A DNA stretch of 14,432 nucleotides, taken from DATBMY01 sp036554605. GTDB lineage: Bacteria; Acidobacteriota; Blastocatellia; UBA7656. The stretch lies in assembly GCA_036554605.1 (NCBI GenBank), contig DATBMY010000401.1, positions 1 to 14,432 on the forward strand, given 5' to 3'. The notes under the pieces are model-generated. The model was not told the DNA's origin. It ran no database searches and saw only the letters and a program-made list of their open reading frames with translations. Positions 10,866-14,432 of this stretch are shown one piece after another (within the stretch, counting starts at the first letter, position 1; each line of letters begins with the position of its first letter). The position numbers and the translations under genes are program-made.

Positions 10866-11732
10866 CTATATGCCGAAAGCGGCGCCAGCCTGAGTAAACG
10901 GGAAGGCCTGACCGGTAAAAGCAGGGCCAGACCCGGTAAACCATGGCGAGCCGGTGTAGGGTCTAAACATCTGTTGATACGGGCCGGCTGCAAGCTGGGA
11001 AAGCAGTTGAGCCTGGACCAGAGCTGAGTAGGGATCTATCCCCTGGCCGGCGACCGAGCCTATACCCCCGGGAATAGATGACTGAAAGGGATTGAACTGC
11101 TGCTGGCCGATCAGCGGCCTGATGGGAAGCTGCTGCTGGGCCAGCGGGTTCAACTGTTGGGCAATCAACGGCCCGACCACCGGGTCGCTGGCGATAGCCG
11201 GGTTGGCAAGGACTTGAGCCAGGATGTTCGGATTGACCGCCCCAGGTGATTGCTGCCCCAGCGGATTGAACCCGCCGCCGGAAGACGCGCCCCACGGGCC
11301 TGAGCCTCCTTGCGGGAACTGGCCCGCAAGTTCCCCGCTCCCTGACTGCTGGACGAGGTATGACAAAAGCGCCGGGTTAGTCGTCGCCAGCTGAGCGGCA
11401 ATCAGCGGGTGAGTAAGCGGGCTAATGCCGCCCCCGAGATGGGGCGCGAAGGGAGGGTTGGCCGTCCCGAAGCCTGACGTTTGTACGCCCGCAAATGGGC
11501 TGACCCCATATCCGCTCACCTGTGAAGCCTGCGGATTCATCCAACCAAGGCCTGACCCCGACGAGAACGGACTCACCCCCGCGGTGGGTTGATGGAAAAT
11601 GCTGCTGACATTCGCGGGTGTTCCGCAAACCGGGCATCTGCCAGCCCCGCCTGTGGCCGCCTGTTGAAGTGGATTGATAGCCCCAGGCTGCTGAAAGGAG
11701 CTGCTAATGCCCATGCCTTGTCTCGCAAACAT
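10866..11732 (-). CDS. Uncharged Gln/Gly/Pro/Asn-rich low-complexity protein with a CPVC motif
   Basis: I recognise no family. The 288 residues are almost free of charge: no Lys, one Glu, two Asp and four Arg. They are rich in Gln, Gly, Pro, Ala, Ser and Asn. A single RCPVCGTP (32-39) near the N-terminus looks like half a zinc knuckle. Nine Asn-Pro dipeptides occur. Loose repeats of the form [N/D/H]P followed a few residues later by a Leu/Ala/Gln helix-like stretch appear at about 108, 167, 183 and 233 (for example HPLIAAQL, DPVVGPLIAQQL, DPYSALVQAQLL). The last 40 residues are rich in Phe, Pro, Gly and Thr. There is no signal peptide or membrane helix. This is the composition of prion-like or phase-separating proteins. 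The start is secure: AAGGAGGT stands 5 nt before ATG 11730-11732. Position between Hsp20 and an AAA+ protein suggests it is their client or scaffold (inference). Confidence 0.85.
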   Translation of the reverse strand: MFARQGMGISSSFQQPGAINPLQQAATGGAGRCPVCGTPANVSSIFHQPTAGVSPFSSGSGLGWMNPQASQVSGYGVSPFAGVQTSGFGTANPPFAPHLGGGISPLTHPLIAAQLATTNPALLSYLVQQSGSGELAGQFPQGGSGPWGASSGGGFNPLGQQSPGAVNPNILAQVLANPAIASDPVVGPLIAQQLNPLAQQQLPIRPLIGQQQFNPFQSSIPGGIGSVAGQGIDPYSALVQAQLLSQLAAGPYQQMFRPYTGSPWFTGSGPAFTGQAFPFTQAGAAFGI

Positions 11733-11880
11733 AACTTACCTCCTTTTCGATAGAGGGCCGCTCGCGTCTCTCAATCGCAAGACACACCCTCACCTACAGC
11801 TTTTGTAGCTGAGATTGATCTGGCCTTTGTGGCCGCCGGTCGTAGGGGCAGTCGCTTTTATAGCCGTTGCGCCTACGCAC

Positions 11881-11908
11881 GTATTATGAAGATGCACATA
11901 AAGCTCAA
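11881..11908 (-). promoter_or_regulatory. Weak candidate promoter before the low-complexity gene
   Basis: In the 217-bp gap between the 85-residue gene and the low-complexity gene, the minus strand has TTGAGC, 16 nt, then TAATAC. This is a modest match to a sigma70-type promoter. The gap is longer than expected inside a tight operon and also holds small overlapping hairpins around 11796-11815, so a separate promoter or leader is possible. The match is too weak to rely on. Confidence 0.2.
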
Positions 11909-11949
11909 GGGTCAGCCCTCTGGCCTATGCGCTTTGTGGCTTAAGCTGT

Positions 11950-12207
11950 TCATACTCCCTGCCGCGGCACGAACGCTATCCCCTGCCAGGGAATCTGGAA
12001 TAGAGAATATGTGTAAGGCACTGCCGGGAGCGATGGTGTTACATAAGATTGCGCCGTAATCTGTGCCATAAGCGGCAACTCCCTCATCAGGAGGTTTATC
12101 AGCTCGTGTATCTCCTGGAGCTTATCCAGGTCCTGCTCGGAAAGCTGCGAGCCCATCATCTCGCCCGGGCCCGGCGTTGGGTATTGCGCTGGTGCGAACT
12201 TTGACAT
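11950..12207 (-). CDS. Small 85-residue protein of unknown function in the Hsp20 cluster
   Basis: I do not recognise a family. The first 20 residues are rich in Pro and Gly. A predicted amphipathic helix follows (about 21-53), acidic at first and then Leu/Met-rich. The C-terminal 30 residues carry Pro and aromatic residues (PYTYSLFQIPWQGIAFVP) and could form a short strand or binding tail. It is neither secreted nor membrane-embedded by inspection. The gene is clearly real: an AGGAGGT lies 7 nt before ATG 12205-12207, and that sequence overlaps the TAG stop of the hsp20 gene 12 bp upstream, so the two are very probably translated from one message. Its size and make-up suggest an adaptor or assembly partner for Hsp20 or the low-complexity protein (inference). 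Confidence 0.8.
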   Translation of the reverse strand: MSKFAPAQYPTPGPGEMMGSQLSEQDLDKLQEIHELINLLMRELPLMAQITAQSYVTPSLPAVPYTYSLFQIPWQGIAFVPRQGV

Positions 12208-12219
12208 TTCCTTGACCTC

Positions 12220-12837
12220 CTATTTCTTCCTTTCCTGGCCTGCTTCATGGCCCGCCTTCTGAGCGCCCGCCGCTTTAGCCTGGGCCGACTTTTGAGGCTC
12301 CTGTGCCTTGCCACGGCCGCCGGCCGCGGCACCTTCGATCTTGGATAACCTCACTTGAAAGATGCCGTCGGATAAGCTGGTCTGCAGATCATCCGCCTTG
12401 ACGTAATGCGGCAGCGCGAAAAAACGCTCAAATGTGCCATAGACGCGCTCCGAACTGTGGTACTGAGCCTCCTCGCTCGCTCGACGGAAGCTGCGCGTCC
12501 CTCGCACTATAAGAATGTTGTTGATCTGGTGAACTACCACCTCGTCCTCCGTCATGCCCGCAAGCTCTATGTTGACGAGATACTCTTGAGCGGTCTCATA
12601 GATCTCCGCTGCCGGCGTCCAGGTGGGCACTTTTGACAGCCGCAGCGATATCCCGCTGTTTACCAAATAGAGGTTCAGGTAATTGATCTCGCTCTGTACG
12701 AGCGCCAAAGGATCCACCCCCTTGGGCAGCGAAAAGCGCGGGTTCTTCACGTCGACTTGAGGGGCGGGAAGCCCCGTCAGTTGCTCATAGACTTGTCTGA
12801 CGTCTGTCAGCACCTGATCGTATGAATAGAGTGACAT
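12220..12837 (-). CDS. Hsp20/alpha-crystallin-type small heat-shock protein
   Basis: ATP-independent holdase family. The protein has 205 residues, longer than the usual 140-160. An N-terminal arm of about 74 residues contains Pro and many Leu and Tyr. The alpha-crystallin domain follows (about 75-167), with ELAGM at 91-95, the diagnostic GTFERFFALP at 134-143 and DGIFQVRLSK at 157-166. A 38-residue tail is rich in Ala, Lys, Gln and Gly. The usual C-terminal I-x-I/V anchoring motif is not visible, so oligomer assembly may differ from the norm. ATG 12835-12837 has AAGGAGG 5 nt upstream, which implies strong translation. It is the first gene of a minus-strand set with an 85-residue protein, a low-complexity protein and a ClpB-like ATPase, and it may be dedicated to that low-complexity partner (inference). 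I found neither a CIRCE element nor a good heat-shock promoter upstream. Confidence 0.93.
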   Translation of the reverse strand: MSLYSYDQVLTDVRQVYEQLTGLPAPQVDVKNPRFSLPKGVDPLALVQSEINYLNLYLVNSGISLRLSKVPTWTPAAEIYETAQEYLVNIELAGMTEDEVVVHQINNILIVRGTRSFRRASEEAQYHSSERVYGTFERFFALPHYVKADDLQTSLSDGIFQVRLSKIEGAAAGGRGKAQEPQKSAQAKAAGAQKAGHEAGQERKK

Positions 12838-13348
12838 ATTTTCCTCCTTCTCGAAGACTAAAAGAGCTGGGATTTAGGAAAAGAGAGGTTGATGGTTTCC
12901 CAAAGATCTAACAAGGCCGAATGTTTTCAATCATAGTTCTGCGTGAGGTTCGGTACACAATGAGATTGAGAGCAAGCAGCGGGCCAATCATCCAGGGGCG
13001 CGCGGGGTGAAAGGTATATATGCCGGCGGAAATATCCAGCTGAAGCAGCAGGCGCCGAGAAGCCTCGCAGGCAACCTTACGATTCGCGAAGCCGCTGATG
13101 ATGTGTTAAAGCGGGCTCCTACAGCGCATGGCTCGGAGTCTAATTAAAGACCTCTCCGCTCCGGTCTCTCGCGGACGCATGAACGCCTGGTAGAGTTTAC
13201 CTAGTAGTTTTTACTTAGTGCCAGCTCCGCTATTGAGATCAGCCCAGAATCGGCTATCCCGGCGCGGACTTGAGTGTTAGGATTCTCCCGCGATTCTCGC
13301 TTCGTTTGCGGACACTATTATTTTCGACCGCGGTGTTAGCAGCAACCT
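12838..13348. other. 511-bp divergent intergenic region
   Basis: This lies between the minus-strand hsp20 cluster and the plus-strand membrane-protein gene. I see no gene longer than about 16 codons with a sensible start. It should hold promoters for both directions. For hsp20 the best candidate on the minus strand is TTGTGT (12955-12960), a 19-nt spacer and TATGAT (12930-12935); the spacer is long. A TTGAAA occurs at about 12926-12931 but has no matching heat-shock -10. A short agacc/ggtct stem lies near 13148-13167. A possible -10 (TATTAT, 13316-13321) precedes the plus-strand gene. None of these is strong. Confidence 0.4.
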
Positions 13349-13810
13349 ATGACCAATAATGAGCTGATTCTGGCTGTGCTGGTAGAAGGCGCTATAGGCG
13401 CCGCGGTAATGGTAGTCATCGCATTTTTGCTATCTCGCTTCGTGAAAGATATTGCCGGGCGCTCGCTACTCGTCATCTTATTGATTGTCGCGGCCGGAGC
13501 CTATTTCGGATTTGCAATTGGAGCGGGCGCGGGTCCGGGCTGGACGCTGGTCGAGCTGGCACAGTCTATAGGCTTTGGCGCTATGGCCCTGCTGGGGCTT
13601 CGCGGCTCCCCGTACTGGCTTGCGGCCGGGTGGGCGCTGCACCCGGTCTGGGACGTAGCGCTTCATTATTTCGGACCGGGGCGCTCGTTTGCCCCATGGA
13701 CCTATGCGATCGCCTGTATAAGTTTTGATCTCGTGGTCGCTGCCTATATCGTCGTCGCCTACCGAATAATCGGAGGCCGCAGGCTTGGACTGCGAGAGAT
13801 CGCTCAATAA
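13349..13810 (+). CDS. Small multi-pass membrane protein resembling DUF6010
   Basis: A 153-residue integral membrane protein, the only plus-strand gene in the window. Hydrophobic segments lie at about 6-28, 38-60, 68-84 and 116-138. The conserved-looking centre reads GLRGSPYWLAAGWALHPVWD (83-102), then a HYFGPG turn and FAPWTYAIACISFDL. From memory this matches uncharacterised proteins annotated as DUF6010. The invariant-looking His, Trp and Asp in HPVWD and the Tyr/Pro-rich turn may form a functional site, but no function is known to me. It has a short basic C-terminus, and ATG 13349-13351 has no clear Shine-Dalgarno. It is transcribed divergently from hsp20 and convergently with the TPR gene, 35 bp away, so it is probably a single-gene unit. 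Confidence 0.8.
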   Translation: MTNNELILAVLVEGAIGAAVMVVIAFLLSRFVKDIAGRSLLVILLIVAAGAYFGFAIGAGAGPGWTLVELAQSIGFGAMALLGLRGSPYWLAAGWALHPVWDVALHYFGPGRSFAPWTYAIACISFDLVVAAYIVVAYRIIGGRRLGLREIAQ

Positions 13811-13845
13811 AGCCAGAGCCCCTGCTTTGATCGGGCCGGTCCGCA

Positions 13846-14432
13846 TTAATCCTGTCGGTTGATCTCCTTGAGCCTTCTCACGCGCGCCAGCTCCGCTTCT
13901 ATCTCCTGACGGTCTCTGGCGCTTAGTTGCGCGCTTCTCAAAGTCAAGTACCCCTTGAGGCTTTCTTCCGCCTTTGCGTACTTCTGCATGCTCATATAGA
14001 CCTCATAAAGGGTGTAGTGGGCATGTGCCTTCATATCATCCATCTCGCTTAGCTTGAGCGCCTCTTCTGCCAGCTTTACGGCCTGCGCGAGATCGAGCTT
14101 GCGGACATATACCTGCGCGCCGACTTCCATGGCATAGGCCAGTCTCGATTTATCGTTGTACTTGCGCGCGATCCTGATTGACTCTTCTATGCTCTGCTGA
14201 GCCAGGTCCAGGTAGGCGCTCCGGTCCGGCAGAGTTTCGTCGAGCTGAGTCAGCCATATGCAGGCTTCGGCAAGTATGCGGGTCGCGTCGGATGTGCCCG
14301 CGTAATCTATGTACTTGCCTCCGCCAAATATGACGTGCGATATGGATAAACGTTTGAGACCTTTTGAAAACGACGTCTGCTTGCGCGAAAGCTCCTGGTA
14401 AAGTTTGATCGCTAATTGAGCCTCTTCGACCG
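13846..14432 (-). CDS. TPR-like helical-repeat protein (N-terminus beyond window edge)
   Basis: The frame is open from the stop at 13846 to the right edge. The ATG at 14128-14130 lies inside it and is not a likely start. At least 195 codons are visible. The sequence is a series of amphipathic helix pairs. TPR-type patterns are clearest in RLAYAMEVGAQVYVRKLDLA, HAHYTLYEVYMSMQKYAKAE and, upstream, AYLDLAQQSIEESIRIARKY. A basic/acidic helix ends the protein. Such repeats mediate protein-protein contacts; the partner is unknown. The upstream portion near the edge (SISHVIFGGGKYIDYAG) is less regular. Any N-terminal enzymatic or DNA-binding domain would be outside the window. It has no apparent link to the neighbouring cluster. 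Confidence 0.8.
   Translation of the reverse strand, partial: VEEAQLAIKLYQELSRKQTSFSKGLKRLSISHVIFGGGKYIDYAGTSDATRILAEACIWLTQLDETLPDRSAYLDLAQQSIEESIRIARKYNDKSRLAYAMEVGAQVYVRKLDLAQAVKLAEEALKLSEMDDMKAHAHYTLYEVYMSMQKYAKAEESLKGYLTLRSAQLSARDRQEIEAELARVRRLKEINRQD

Noticed and set aside
10790..10993. A 68-codon N-terminal extension of the AAA+ protein
   Set aside because: It overlaps the coding end of the 288-residue gene and runs through the 11-bp stem-loop. Its composition (Pro, Arg, Leu) does not resemble a ClpB N-terminal region.
11829..12059. A 76-codon plus-strand frame
   Set aside because: It overlaps the 3' end of the well-supported 85-residue gene on the other strand and has no ribosome-binding site or recognisable content.
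9776..12837. A gas-vesicle cluster (Hsp20-like GvpH plus AAA+ GvpN)
   Set aside because: There is no GvpA shell protein or GvpF/L/K, and the AAA+ aligns with ClpB D2 and not with GvpN.
12838..12960. A CIRCE operator or sigma32 heat-shock promoter upstream of hsp20
   Set aside because: No TTAGCACTC/GAGTGCTAA inverted repeat is present, and the one TTGAAA lacks a suitable -10 at the right distance.
14128..14130. ATG as the start of a 94-residue TPR protein
   Set aside because: The same frame continues uninterrupted for another 100 codons to the window edge with the same helical-repeat character, so this ATG is internal.

Overview
The window is about 14.4 kb of moderately GC-rich bacterial DNA, and nearly every gene lies on the minus strand. 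It has a conserved housekeeping cluster on the left and an unusual chaperone-like accessory cluster on the right. No rRNA, tRNA, CRISPR array or transposase was seen. The organism is probably a member of Acidobacteriota, perhaps Blastocatellia-like. This rests on the gene order, the style of the proteins and a short intergenic repeat of GGTCAGT-type units, so it is a guess and not a sequence match.

Positions 1-9409 (minus strand, read right to left): phoH - pgpH - ybeY - CBS/DUF21 membrane protein - era - prmA (cut by the left edge). This is the classic phoH/ybeY/era neighbourhood: PhoH-family ATPase, cyclic-di-AMP phosphodiesterase, 16S rRNA-processing endonuclease, CorB/HlyC-type transporter, the Era 30S-assembly GTPase and the ribosomal protein L11 methyltransferase. 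Most of it concerns RNA and ribosome maturation. The striking feature is phoH: its reading frame is 1125 codons because two inteins with LAGLIDADG homing-endonuclease domains are inserted in frame. One (7679-8980) splits the Walker A P-loop and looks like an ordinary Cys1 intein. The other (6335-7426) sits just before Walker B and begins with Ala. It carries the Trp/Cys/Thr signature of class 3 inteins. Removing both leaves a normal-sized PhoH of about 327 residues.

Positions 9410-9775: no convincing gene, but three stem-loops are clustered here.

Positions 9776-12837 (minus strand): a four-gene set. In transcription order it is an Hsp20-type small heat-shock protein, an 85-residue protein with a helix and an aromatic/proline-rich tail, a 288-residue Gln/Gly/Pro/Asn-rich protein with only seven charged residues, and a ClpB-D2-like AAA+ protein. 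The AAA+ protein has lost the Walker B acidic pair, the sensor-1 Asn and the canonical pore loop. The first three genes have near-perfect Shine-Dalgarno sequences, and an 11-bp stem-loop stands between the third and the AAA+ gene. This set is the best candidate for an undescribed system: a low-complexity, assembly-prone protein made together with a small chaperone and a degenerate unfoldase-like partner. The function is unknown.

Positions 12838-13348: 511 bp without a supported gene. Positions 13349-13810 (plus strand): a small multi-pass membrane protein resembling the DUF6010 family. Positions 13846-14432 (minus strand): the C-terminal part of a TPR-like helical-repeat protein that runs off the right edge.
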